From Carallia brachiata (taxonomy: Eukaryota; Streptophyta; Magnoliopsida; Malpighiales; Rhizophoraceae), in the NCBI GenBank assembly GCA_021464245.1, contig JADCRB010000007.1, positions 6,819,855 through 6,883,854 on the forward strand: a stretch of 64,000 nt of DNA. The letters are read 5' to 3'. Shown one piece after another: positions 40,971-50,999 of the stretch. Each line of letters begins with the position of its first letter. Within the stretch, counting starts at the first letter, position 1. The position numbers were made by a program, and so were the translations under genes. Below the pieces are notes generated by a model, which made no database searches, had not been told where the DNA came from, and saw only the letters and a list, made by a program, of their open reading frames with translations.

Positions 40971-41850
40971 TTTTTTTTTTAACCAAAGCAAAGTTCATAG
41001 GATTAAATATGAAACTCATGTACATAAAGCCCAATAAAAGAAAGAGCCTACATCACCTCAGAAAGTCCATATATACAAAATGCAAAACAAACTCAATCAG
41101 CCTAGCCAACCCCAGCCAGGCCACAAACTAGCCTAATCCAATCTCAAGCAGATCAAAAGAAACCCAAACCCAAGCTCATAACTTAGGTGAACAGGAGGTC
41201 TGCACAGGAAAAATGACGGGCCAAAGCCTAACACAGTAGCAACTAGGAGCCAAAAGGTTCCAAGGCTGTGCCGCACAACAGCGGCGGCTCTGGACACAGC
41301 TGGGAAACAGCGAGGTGAACCACTACAGGCCGCAGACAACGCGGATCGACCAAAGGCCGGTCACAAGCCCTAAACGCCAAGAGCAACACCAAGGCGCTAA
41401 CCATCGACGCTGAAACAAGCGGAGGAGCCAATGAGAAAGGGATCGACCAAAGCATGACAGAGAACCCAGAGCCCGAAAGCAAAAATAGGCGATGACCAAG
41501 CTCCACTAACCAATGCACTTGTACAGAGCTCCGACCATGCCAAGAGTCAGCGGCCTGCCAAAACAAGTCTGTCACCCACCTCCACCCAAAAAGCAGTTGC
41601 GGCAGAGAGGCGGGGACCTCACGGGAATGCCAGCCAACGCGTAACAGAAAGGACCGAGCAACGACAAACAAAGGGAAACCAACCCACCACACAATGGAAT
41701 GGTCACCAAAGGAACACCCACGGAGGGGCATCAAAGGCCACAAGAATCGACGAAACTGACTGAAAGAAACATGCGCGCACGTTAGCGTACGCAGACGTAC
41801 GATAGCGCATGTCTGCTCGCCTCCGACCTCAGTTACTCGATTTGCCTCTA
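40971..41850 (-). mobile_element. GC-rich retroposon with poly(A) tail and target duplication
   Basis: This island of about 880 bp is much richer in GC than its surroundings. It ends on the minus strand in a poly(A) tail (T run at 40971-40980 on +). Flanking direct repeats are ATTCTTTATTTTTTTCACTT (40951-40970) and ATTCTTTGGTTTTTCACTT (41851-41869), alike apart from two or three changes, as expected of an aged target site duplication. Several minus-strand stretches of 60-170 codons are open, but no reverse transcriptase, integrase or capsid motif is seen. It is best read as a non-autonomous or 5'-truncated LINE-type element; a processed pseudogene of an unknown gene is possible. Confidence 0.65.
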
Positions 41851-42238
41851 ATTCTTTGGTTTTTCACTTAACAAGTATTGGTTATCTCTCTGTTTTTTTT
41901 TTTTTTCCCTATTTAGGCCAATGAATTGAAAAAAAGAAATCTGTAAAAGTGAAACTGTGTCTCTAAAAAATTTCCCAAAAATATTTTACTGGCTAATGTA
42001 CCAAGATGGGAGAGGGAGCGTCCTAAGTTTCAAAAAGAGGGAGAGGGAGCGTCCTATAAATATAAGAATGCATGAAGATTTTACTTGCATTTACAAATTT
42101 TAGCAATATTATTCGAAAAGGGTGGGTGTTCTCTTTGATGACAAGAAAATCTTGTTCATGCGCTCAGATTCATTATAATTTGCTCTTTTCTTTTTTTCTT
42201 TTGCCTTAGAATGCTTTTTTTTCCTGAATAAAGTGCAT

Positions 42239-42279
<41 letters not shown>
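42239..42279. repeat. (TA)n(GT)n compound microsatellite
   Basis: A TA run passes directly into about fourteen GT repeats. It lies upstream of the first secreted-peptide gene. Confidence 0.95.
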
Positions 42280-42281
<2 letters not shown>

Positions 42282-42519
42282 ATCTATTGTTGCTTGCAAT
42301 AATTTCTCTTATATCATATCTGAGAAATACTAGATTAAAAAAAAAAAAAACTAATTTTGAGCTCTTTTTATTCTTTGAATAGAATTTTATAGCTCTTAAT
42401 ACTTCACACAGACGTTATTTTACTGTTTTAGTAGTAGTTGCATTGTCTGCGCGGCTGGTTGTATTTGGAATTTTGCTCCTTTTTTCACTTGTTTGCAGCT
42501 TCCTTCTGGCCAGTCCCTG

Positions 42520-42759
42520 ATGTACCACAGGATGTACATATTGTTTCTACTTGTGCTTGTCGTCATGCAGGCACATTATGAATTGATTGCAGCATCGAGA
42601 TTGCTTGGAACTCATGATCAGTACTCAACTAGCTGTAGCGATGGAGGCAAGCCCAAAACTTTCCTTGGGACAAAAGATGTGCGGCCACCTGCTGAATCAG
42701 GTCCTATTCCCGGCCAGGGCCACAGCGCACCGCAACGACCACCTTCTGTAATTATTTAG
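42520..42759 (+). CDS. Secreted signalling-peptide precursor, PIP/PIPL- or CEP-like, copy 1
   Basis: A small single-exon frame of 79 residues begins at the ATG at 42520. The N-terminus (MYHRMYILFLLVLVVMQAHY, then ELIAA) is a clear signal peptide. A variable middle (SRLLGTHDQYSTSC) and a GKPKTFLGTKDVRPP stretch lead to the C-terminal core ESGPIPGQGHSAP, ending PPSVII. The SGP.PG.GH core is shared by PAMP-induced peptides (PIP/PIPL) and resembles CEP hormones; those are cut out, often proline-hydroxylated, and sensed by leucine-rich-repeat receptor kinases. Copy 1 has Ile where the more usual core has Ser (SGPSPG). An intron acceptor-like TTTGCAG at 42492-42498 hints at an upstream non-coding exon. 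A related gene lies at 46457 and a fragment at 43831. The family assignment rests on motif and architecture only. Confidence 0.6.
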   Translation: MYHRMYILFLLVLVVMQAHYELIAASRLLGTHDQYSTSCSDGGKPKTFLGTKDVRPPAESGPIPGQGHSAPQRPPSVII

Positions 42760-42768
42760 TCTCCTAGA

Positions 42769-43828
42769 TGCATTTGGTACCAGATGGGATAGTATGGTAT
42801 AAGATAATATAGAATAATATAGTATAGGATAGGTTAAACTACTAATTTATATTATTTTTGGATATCATCAAATAGTATAAAATAGTTATCCTATTAAATA
42901 TTTGAATGATATGAGATAGAATAGTATAATATATCAAAATAACTTTTTTATCCTTAAAATTAATTAACTTATATTTATAATTAATTTAAATATTTTTATT
43001 AAAAATAATTATAATTAAGTAATAAAATTAATATTTATTTTAAATGTTATTATACATTATACTGTTTATAATTTTTCAATTTGGTATAAAAAATATTTTT
43101 CAAAATTAAGTATTAATTTTATTTATACAAATAAACTTTTAAGATATTAAATAAAAGAGATTAATATTTTTTAATTTTTTTGAGAAAAAAATTAAATAAG
43201 TTTTAAGATATAAATTGTTAAATTTATATGAAAGAAAACGAAAGAATGAGAGAGAGAGAGAGAGTGAGAATGAGGAGAAAGAAAGGAAGGGAGGAAGGAG
43301 GAGAGAGGGGGTAGGGAGGGGAGCAAAAGGGAAAAGAGAGAGAGAGAGAGCAGGGAAGAGATAGAAAGGGAAGAGAGAAAGAGAGACGAGGAGTGAGAGA
43401 GAGAAGAGGGAGGAGAGTAAAAGGAAAGAGAGAGAGAGAGAGGAGGAGGAGTGAGAGAGATGAGGGAGGAGAGAGAAACTAGAGAGGTAGGAGAGAGAAA
43501 GGAACAGAGAGAAGGGAGGAGAAAGAGAATGGAGGAGAGAGAAATGAATTTTTTTAATTTTATATTAATTTTTTAAAAATATTTATAATTTATTTTAATT
43601 AAAATGATATTTTAGTAAATATATAATTTGTCAATATTAATTCATAATATATGATAAATTAGTTCATAACAGTGAGAGAATAATACTATTCTATATTTAT
43701 GAAATAATAAATTTAAATCAATTTATTCTATATTTATCTTATTAACTAATTAAATATAAATTAAGATAAAATAATTAATTACTAATTATCTTATTTTATT
43801 ATATCTTATGAAATAAATGTAACCCAGA
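42769..43828. mobile_element. Probable DNA-transposon insertion (about 1.06 kb) behind peptide gene copy 1
   Basis: A strongly AT-rich insert separates peptide gene copy 1 from a stretch that resumes the family's 3' sequence. Its ends are degenerate inverted repeats: GCATTTGGTACCAGATGGGA at the left, and the complement of the right end reads CATCTGGGTTACATTTATTT, with AAGATAAT shared further in. Possible 9-bp flanks GTCTCCTAG and GTCTCTTGG differ at two positions. The paralogous copy at 46457-47360 lacks the insert. No transposase is present. Class and exact borders are uncertain. Confidence 0.45.
43231..43547. repeat. Purine-rich GA tract, about 310 bp
   Basis: The + strand is almost entirely A and G, built from GAGAGA blocks and GGAGGAGAGAGAAA-like units with only a few C or T. 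It lies in the middle of the AT-rich insertion. Such mirror-rich purine tracts can form triplex DNA and are unstable in length. Confidence 0.9.
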
Positions 43829-43830
43829 TG

Positions 43831-43998
43831 TCTCTTGGACAAAAGATATAGCAGATGGATCAGGTCCTAGTCCCGGTGAGGGCAACGGCGGACCGGGACC
43901 ACCACCTTCTGAAATCATTAAGTCCAAAAAGGTCTTTAGAACAAAAGATGTAAAGCGAACAGAGACACAGATTAAGCTCAAAAACGTAAGCTAACATT
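43831..43998 (+). pseudogene. Secreted-peptide C-terminal fragment, same family
   Basis: The frame reads TKDIADGSGPSPGEGNGGPG then PPPSEIIKSKKVF and ends VKRTETQIKLKNVS before a stop. It carries the family core SGPSPGEG, but with Asn in place of the usual His and with no signal peptide or start. The sequence downstream (to about 44080) matches the region after gene copy 2 (46700-46860). So this is either the 3' part of a separate broken copy or a second peptide repeat of copy 1, cut off by the insertion at 42769-43828. Confidence 0.55.
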
Positions 43999-44366
43999 AT
44001 GAATGTCAGTCCAATAGAGATAGAATATCTTGGCCAACAAATGAATATAAGTCCTACATACTTCTAGACTCGAGCATTTTCAGATCACATTAATAAAAAA
44101 GTCTCGTGTGCTAAGATACCTTTTTTTAGTAATGATATTATGCAATAATGATTAATTCAGTGGTTGATATACCAAGCTCTAGTGACAATATTGGCTGCAA
44201 TTCTGAACATTCTTAATTTGAATAATATATAATATGATATCAGCTTTAATGAATGGATTTACTTCGAATGTCTTTTATAGAGGACAGGAGCACATTACTA
44301 AAAAAGAGTGCAGTAAGTACAAATTTAGTAATTCTACTCATTGGTTAAAGGCTTTAAAGATGCACC

Positions 44367-44470
44367 AAAAAGTTAAATTGAATTTTACTAGTCTCTATTG
44401 GGATCAATACCAAATATTATAAATGAGTATTGATCCCAATAGAGACAAGTAAAATTCAATTTAACTTTTT
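44367..44470. repeat. Near-perfect inverted repeat, 44-bp arms, 16-nt loop
   Basis: The left arm 44367-44410 and right arm 44427-44470 are reverse complements with a single mismatch (TACTAG versus TACTTG). The loop is 16 nt of AT-rich sequence. In the paralogous unit (about 47285-47365) only the right-arm sequence is present, so the left arm is an inverted copy made after duplication of the region. Confidence 0.92.
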
Positions 44471-45348
44471 TGTTCTTTTGAATTTGTTAAAATAAAGAAG
44501 AAAGTATGTGAGAAGATAAGAAAGAGAAGAATAAAAAACACAAAAAGATATGTGAATCGGTTTTAAAGACTTACGTTTACGATTCAAAGGCCCATAAGAA
44601 TTACTTGTTTTTTATTAAATGGTGTTATTCACATAATACAAAAACTTTAATATATAAGTCAATTATAAATTGCAATTATATAAGTACATAAATTGTCATA
44701 CATATAAGTCAATTATATTACAATAATACTTAGATTCTAAATTAATATTAATTGATTACTAAAATTATAAATTAATTATATTCAAATATATAAGTTTTCA
44801 TAATTAATTGATTACTTCTATCCTAACTTAATTATATTTAAATCTCTATAAAAACATAATTCTTGAACAGCGTTGATCGTCCCATCATCGCTCTATAATT
44901 AATTAAAATAAGGTTGGATGAAACTCATTGTGCATACTAATCCAAAAAGAAAAAACAAAAAAATAGCAGCACAACGAACCTGTCTTTTTTTAAAAAAACA
45001 AAAGAAAATGTGTATCGTCAGTATAGAAATTATTGTACTTATAGGTTGAGATTGGAGATTATTTGTTATCGTCCTCACTTCTCACTCAATATTCTTCATA
45101 AAAAAATTTATTACTCAAATATTATTAGACTTAAGTAAATCTCTATTATGTTTAATTTTAATGTTAATGAATTTTAAATTAAATATAAAGTACAAATTTC
45201 CTAACATAAAAAGTGATATTACTGTATTTGAAACTGAGTTAATAAAAAAAAAAATTTCTAAATTACTAACAAAATTACCATCATCTTAAGTAGTGTAGAA
45301 CGAGTCTGTCTTTTGTGACAGAATGAGTATGCCAGTCCATACCAACTA
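44471..45348. other. Intergenic part of the duplicated unit
   Basis: No gene. About 44880-44960 resembles 47710-47790 (TAAAATAAG.TTGGATGAA and TTCATTGTGCAT), so this stretch belongs to the same duplicated unit as the peptide genes. Confidence 0.5.
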
Positions 45349-45358
45349 GCGCATTAAT

Positions 45359-45853
45359 GGGATAAACATTTTTTTAGTCCTAAACCTTTAATTTTTTTTT
45401 ACGTTTGAATTCTAAACTTTTTTGACATTTCATTTGAATCCTAAACCTTTTGATTTTATATCAAATCAGTCTCTCTGTTTAACAAAAATGATCAATCTAT
45501 TAAAAAATAATTTTAACTTTACAAAAAATTATTTAAAAAAATTAAATATATGAATTGAATGTCTTTTCTATAAAAAAATATGCATGTTGTCTATTTAATT
45601 CGTATATTTGTTGATTAAAAAAATATTTAATATGCATATTTTGTTGATAAAAAAATATTTAACTCATGTATTTAAGCTTTTTTAAATAATTTTATTAAAT
45701 TAAACTCACTTATTAATAGATTGACTACTTTTTGTAACTTAAAAGACTGATATAGTAAAAAATTAAAAGATTTAAGATTCAAATGAAATATTAAAAAGGT
45801 TTAGAACTCAAATATAAAAAAACTAAAGGTTTAGGACCCAAAAATGCTTACCC
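45359..45853. mobile_element. MITE with about 40-bp inverted ends and 10-bp target duplication, Mutator-like
   Basis: The 495-bp element is flanked by a perfect direct repeat GCGCATTAAT (45349-45358 and 45854-45863). Its ends are inverted repeats: the left end GGGATAAACATTTTTTTAGT continues into CCTAAACCTTTA; the complement of the right end GGGTAAGCATTTTTGGGT also continues into CCTAAACCTTTA. The paralogous site near 47840-47870 has one GGGCATTAAT and no element, an empty site that confirms the insertion. A 9-10 bp duplication and non-coding AT-rich core suit a Mutator-type MITE. Confidence 0.85.
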
Positions 45854-45914
45854 GCGCATTAATCATAAACAGATTTGCTTGGAGACTAAAAAGTAAGAGA
45901 GAGAGAGAGAGAGA

Positions 45915-46230
45915 GGGGATAATTCACTTTTTTAAATTTAAATTTTTATAATTTTTTCTATTTAAAACTTAAACTTTTAAGTTTCTTATTTAAAATTTAA
46001 ACTTTTATTTTTTTCTCTATTCAAATTTTTGTGTATGATTTACTATTAATTTTTCCGTTCGATCTAACGGAAATAGACGAAAATAGGATTAAAGTTAACG
46101 AAAAAGTTAACGGTTTCATTGTAAAATGACTTGAATAGAACAAAAAATAAAAGTTTAAGTTTTAAATATAAAATTTAAAAGGTTATACTTCAAATAGAAA
46201 AAATCATAAAGATTTAGACCTAAAAAGTTA
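45915..46230. mobile_element. Fold-back MITE with about 100-bp inverted arms inserted in a GA repeat
   Basis: The left arm and the complement of the right arm share about 100 positions at roughly 75-80 percent identity, including ATAATTTTTTCTATTT, AAACTTAAACTTTTA and TCTATTCAA. The element is bracketed by GA runs (45896-45914 and 46230-46249). In the paralogous remnant at about 47885-47925 a single uninterrupted GA run joins AAAAAGTGG to CTAAGAAAAATAAGGATG, while here the same flanks are split. That is an empty site. No transposase is present. Confidence 0.75.
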
Positions 46231-46456
46231 GAGAGAGAGAGAGAGAGAGTAAGAAAAATAAGGACATAGAATGACCACAGTTTTTCCATTTAAACTAATT
46301 TTGAGCGTCTTTTATTCTTTGAATATAAAAATTTATATCTCTTAATATTTTCACAAAGGAGTTATTTTAGTGGTAATTGTTTTGTGTACGTGGGTGGTTT
46401 TGGTATTTTAACTCCCAAAACCACTTGTTTTGCAGCTTCCCCCTGGCCAGCTCCTT

Positions 46457-46702
46457 ATGGACCACAACATGTTCATGTTTGTTCTACTTGTGCTTCTCGT
46501 CATGCAGGCAAATCATGAATTGATTACAGCATCAAGATTGCTTGGAACTCATGGCAATATTCGATACTCAACTGGCTATAGCTATCGCGGCAAGCCCAAA
46601 ACTGTCCTTGGGACACAAGATGTAAGCCGGCCAGGGCCACCAGGTAATTCAGGTCCTAGTCCCGGCCAGGGCCACTGTGCACCGCATGACCAGATTTTGT
46701 AA
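46457..46702 (+). CDS. Secreted signalling-peptide precursor, PIP/PIPL- or CEP-like, copy 2
   Basis: A single-exon frame of 81 residues starts at the ATG at 46457. The signal peptide MFMFVLLVLLVMQANHELI is followed by ASRLLGTHGN, a variable part, GKPKTVLGTQDVSRPGPP, and the core GNSGPSPGQGHCAPHDQIL. The core matches the SGPSPxxGH pattern of PIP/PIPL peptides more closely than copy 1, and a Cys follows the His, which is unusual. The Leu-rich leader, spacing and 3' flank match copy 1, so the two are tandem paralogues. The upstream sequence (about 46290-46430) also matches that of copy 1 (about 42345-42490), including the TTTTGCAGCTTCC acceptor-like site before the ATG, so the leader structure is shared. 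It is likely secreted and processed; expression is unknown. Confidence 0.65.
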   Translation: MDHNMFMFVLLVLLVMQANHELITASRLLGTHGNIRYSTGYSYRGKPKTVLGTQDVSRPGPPGNSGPSPGQGHCAPHDQIL

Positions 46703-47699
46703 TTTTTTAGGGCCAAAATGTCTTTGCGACAAAGGTCAGTAGAGACAGAAATCAAGGTCCAATATGTAAGCCAACATTATGAAAGTCAGTTCAATAGAGA
46801 TAAAATATCTAGGCCGACAGATGATTCTAAGCCCTACATCCTTGCGCATCCGAGCATCTCTCGCATATGTTAATGTGAGAGTGTCGTATACTGAAGTAAC
46901 TATTTTTTGAAAAAAAAATAATGTTATGCGATAATGAATGATTCAGTGGTTGACGACAGGATTGGTTGCCCTGCTGAGCAATATTAATTTCAACGATAAT
47001 ACTTTTTAATTTTATTTTTTTAATAAAATTAATTTATATTTTAATATTATTTTTAATTTTTTTATATACATAAATTTTACTTATTATATAGTATAAGATG
47101 ATAAATAACTTATAATCACTTAAAAAAATTAAAATAAAAATTTCCTTAAATAATATATAATATGATATCAGCTTTAATGAATGGATTTACTTCGAGTGTC
47201 TTTTAGTGATGACAGAAGCACATTACTAGAAATTAGCGCAGTAAGTACAAAAACGTAATTCTACTCATTGGTTAGAGGCTTTAAAGATGTACCCAAAAAA
47301 AGTATAAATAAGTAGTAAACCCGATAGAGACAAGTAAAATTCAATTTAACTTTTTTGTTTCTTTTGAGTTTTTTTTTCTTTTTTTTTTAAACAGTAAAAG
47401 AAAATTCATCGCGAATATGTGGATCTACGAGATGAAATCGAAATAACTTCCGTTTATAACGTCTCATTTAATCACTTCTACAGAGACAGACCCATTACTC
47501 GAATGCTAATGAGAGCGAACAAATTTATGTAACTGAAGATCGCGGTAATTATTAAGTTTGCAACCCATAACTTGTGCCATAATTTTTCTCTACTACAACA
47601 GACACCTAGTCATTTGTCAGGAGGGGGTGGGAGACTTAAACCTAGGTCACTAATATGAAATATATATCAATTTATCACTAAATTATTATTTCAGATAAT

Positions 47700-47960
47700 T
47701 TGTTCTTTTTAAGTTAATTGTATTATTACTCTATAATTAAATAAAATAAGATTGGATGAATTTCATTGTGCATATTAATCCACAATATATACACATAAAG
47801 AACAGCAGCAACACAGCCAAGCTGTCAGTCCATAAACAGCCAACTAGGGCATTAATTATAAGCAGAAATGCTTGGTAAAAAAAAGTGGGGAGAGAGAGAG
47901 AGAGAGACTAAGAAAAATAAGGATGTAGGATGACTCTAGTTTTCCCTTTTATTTTACTTG
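47700..47960. repeat. Remnant of a third copy of the peptide-gene unit (5' flank only)
   Basis: This stretch matches the 5' flank of copy 2: CCAACTAG.GCATTAAT, AGCAGAAATGCTTGG versus ACAGATTTGCTTGG, a GA run, then AAGAAAAATAAGGA. It has neither the MITE nor the fold-back element, and no peptide gene follows. It serves as an internal empty-site control for both insertions. Confidence 0.65.
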
Positions 47961-49520
47961 CAATACTTAGATTCTTGAAACATGTTTAAAAATAAATATA
48001 AACGTATTCATATAACATTTATAACTGAACCCAAAAAAAAAAATATAACATTTACAACAAGCACACGAGAGAATTTTAACATCACATACATACGGTCAAC
48101 ATGACCAAAAGATGTGTTCTTTAAGTTGTAATTTGTGACTACGATTCAATTAATAAGTAGTTAATGAAAGAGTAATCCCTCGCAAATTTTCAAACATTCT
48201 GTGGGTCCCTTTTGATTTTATTTTTTTTTTGGTCCACCTCCCTTTTGATTTGGATTGAAAAAAATTAGAGTTTTTTTTTAATCTAAAAAATAGGAAAGTA
48301 AAAATAAGTGTCCATACTCTTACTAAAAAAACATTAAGCCTGTACTTAAAAAAGTATAAATACTCTGAATAATTACGATAATTAGCATTAAACCAAATGC
48401 ATTAACTTCTCCAGCAGTAGATGCATTAGCAGGCCCAAATCCCTATTTGGGTAATCAGACCCGACATTACATACGTTAACGGGCCAGCTTATTGAAGCGT
48501 TACAACATTTTTGATCTGTTTTTGCTCTGGTTAAGGCATCGGCCAACTGATCAACCGGTGTTAAGAGAATTTGAGATCTCATTTGGAAAATTCGGCCCAA
48601 CGGCCATTTCTTGTTTTCAGAAGGAAAAAAAAAAAAAATCAAGAACGAAAAATAAGAGAGCAAAGGTAGTGTTTGACAGTCCTATCAATAAATACTAAGC
48701 TTCTTTCCATTAATGTGAACAGTTCAAATGATTATAGCAGAACTCACACTTAAAGAGACTTAAATTTAACTAAACCAAAGGCTTTGGCCCAAGAAATACT
48801 GTGCTTGGCAGCCCAGTGGACAATCAAAAATTATGACCAACACTGTACTTACACTCACGCTTGCATGGGGACTTCATGTTTTTTGAAAATCCTTGTCAGG
48901 ACTCCATTATCGATTGATACACACACCGTTGGAATCCAATTACCCAGAATGATTCGATTCTCTTATACCTATTAGTCTGGATAGTTGAAGTTCAAATTTC
49001 GTTAATTTCGATATGTATAGACTTCGGCCTTCTTCACTTACCAAAAAAAATAAAAATAAAAATAAAAAAATAGAAATCGGCAATTATTACAAACAATTCC
49101 TAAGTCGAAAATTATACAGATTATTCGTTACAGACGATGCAGTAGACTTTAGGCCAACTGGACTTAGGAGGACACTGAACTAACGTTTGGAAGAAGGGGG
49201 ACTCCGGCCCCGCGGTGGGACGCCGGTGTGGCCATTAAGACTTACCCAGTTTTTTATTTGCCCATTTTCTGTCCTTTTTTTTTTTAATTATTAAATAATC
49301 TTCATTAATCTTTAGAAATCAGACGGTGGAAACCATACATACAGCACCCAACCCAGGAATTCAATATCAAAAGAATGTTCAATATTGGCTTAGGTAACAT
49401 TCAATTTCAAGAAACCAGACCCCTCCAATTTTTAATTTCAACAGAAATCCAATTCAATCAAACCAAGATTTCCAACGGCTAGTTTTTTCAAGATCAAGAT
49501 TAGCAACCAAAAATCTATGT
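47961..49520. other. Intergenic
   Basis: No gene is supported. AT-rich with poly-A and poly-T runs. A higher-GC patch at about 49180-49240 stands out but has no recognisable coding signal. Confidence 0.45.
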
Positions 49521-49529
49521 CAATATCCT

Positions 49530-50570
49530 GGCATTACGCTAAGATTTCAAACGACTGGTGCTTTTGAGATCAAGATTTGCAGGTTCCATGCCCTTGGAAG
49601 GAAGAAACAAATGGAGTGTAAGGATCAGACCTCCTGCCTCATCTTGACTTCTTGCCGGGTCGTCCTCCTTAACGACGTCTGATGCACTGTTGCACCCTGA
49701 AAACCAATCAGAATCAGACCCATCGGCTTCAATACAAATATAGAGGCTACACCAACTATTCACAAAAACTAACCAAAGGGGTACTATGTACCTGATGATG
49801 AAATGGAGTTTCCTATTTCCGGTGATCCTTCTCCGCTAGGGTAACTGTTTTCCAAGATTGGTTACTTCGGACCTTCTTTCTTTTTCCGGTTTCTGAATTT
49901 GCCTAATAATGCTTTCGAGGAAGCCAAAGATTGCTCGAAGTTAGCAAGGCAGATGCCACCTTATTTTACCAGATTCCATATAAAGTTGCCAAAATAAAAT
50001 TAAAAAAAAAAGTATACAAAGCTCACACCAAAATAAAATAAAAAGAAAAAAAAAACTTACATTTCATCTCCTGAATTTCACGCCTTGATTCCTTGGTATT
50101 CTTAAGAATGCCGACACCCAACAGCAACATGCTCCAAACATGGCGGAGACAAATAGCTGGAGAAGATGAGCATGATTATATTGAGTGGCAAAGTAACCTA
50201 ATGGACCATATTTGTACTGGAGCGCATAGGATGGCAATCCAACGACTTTGCAACCCTTTAAGAACAATGGCATGGAAAAAGGGGAAAACAAGGCACACCA
50301 AAGGTTCTAGAAGGAAAGAAAGTTTGAGAAATAAAAGAACTTGTGAACTCTAGAATGATGGAATTCCGCTGCAATTTATTATAACTTCGTTAGTTCCCAT
50401 GTTAGAATGATTACCCAGAAGATAAACCAAGATTATCAAAATACCGATCCACAGATACAATCCCTGGGCATATCTCAGGCGGTATAATGAGTAGGCTTGG
50501 AATGGGTTTCCAGCAAATGGAACAATGTGAGAAACGCTGAATAAAGGGTCTTGCCAAGTGATCAAGAAAA
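49530..50570 (-). other. Possible small spliced or decayed gene, unidentified
   Basis: The minus strand contains exon-like pieces. One at about 50290-50060 includes LLLGVGILKNTKESRREIQE and ends ATGAAAT|GTAAG, a good donor. Another near 49920-49860 reads LRAIFGFLESIIRQIQKPEK. A third near 49740-49620 reads CNSASDVVKEDDPARSQDEA. No single frame joins them, no start is clear, and I do not recognise a family. It could be a small gene, untranslated exons or chance. Confidence 0.25.
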
Positions 50571-50999
50571 GAAGTTGTTAGAGGCGCTTGAAATGGTCAA
50601 TCAAGAGCATTGAAGAATATAGATCTAGAATGGCCAGTATGCATTGTAGTCATGAAAGCAGTATCAACCCTTTACTGCATCAGACTTTATTTAGTAACAT
50701 TTATAATACATAATGCTTGAATAATATGACAAAATGTGAAAGAGGGCATACCATCTTCATTATGCTTAATACCAGAGGAGAAGAGTTTCTTCAAGCTCAG
50801 CAATCCAATATAAATGTTCCCCTCTTTCAATCTACAGTAGCTTCACACTAGTCAAGGCTTTTGGGAAAAATATATATTGGTCCATGCACTTGTTAATAAT
50901 CCCTTCCATCTTTCACTAAGTGGAGACCAGATCGATCACTATTTATACGAGTGAACGAACAAAACATTTTGATGCACCATGTAATAATCACATTTTTGA

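Noticed and set aside
41133..41743. Protein-coding gene on the minus strand in the GC-rich island
   Set aside because: Low-complexity Leu/Trp/Ser-rich translation, no domain, and it lies wholly inside a retroposon bounded by target duplications.
42493..42519. Start of peptide gene 1 upstream at 42493 (TTG codon)
   Set aside because: TTG is not a normal plant start; the ATG at 42520 begins a proper signal peptide, and TTTGCAG there looks like a splice acceptor. The same applies at 46430.
44367..44470. Established miRNA gene at the hairpin
   Set aside because: The stem is too perfect and the arm too newly formed; without small-RNA data only an inverted repeat can be claimed.
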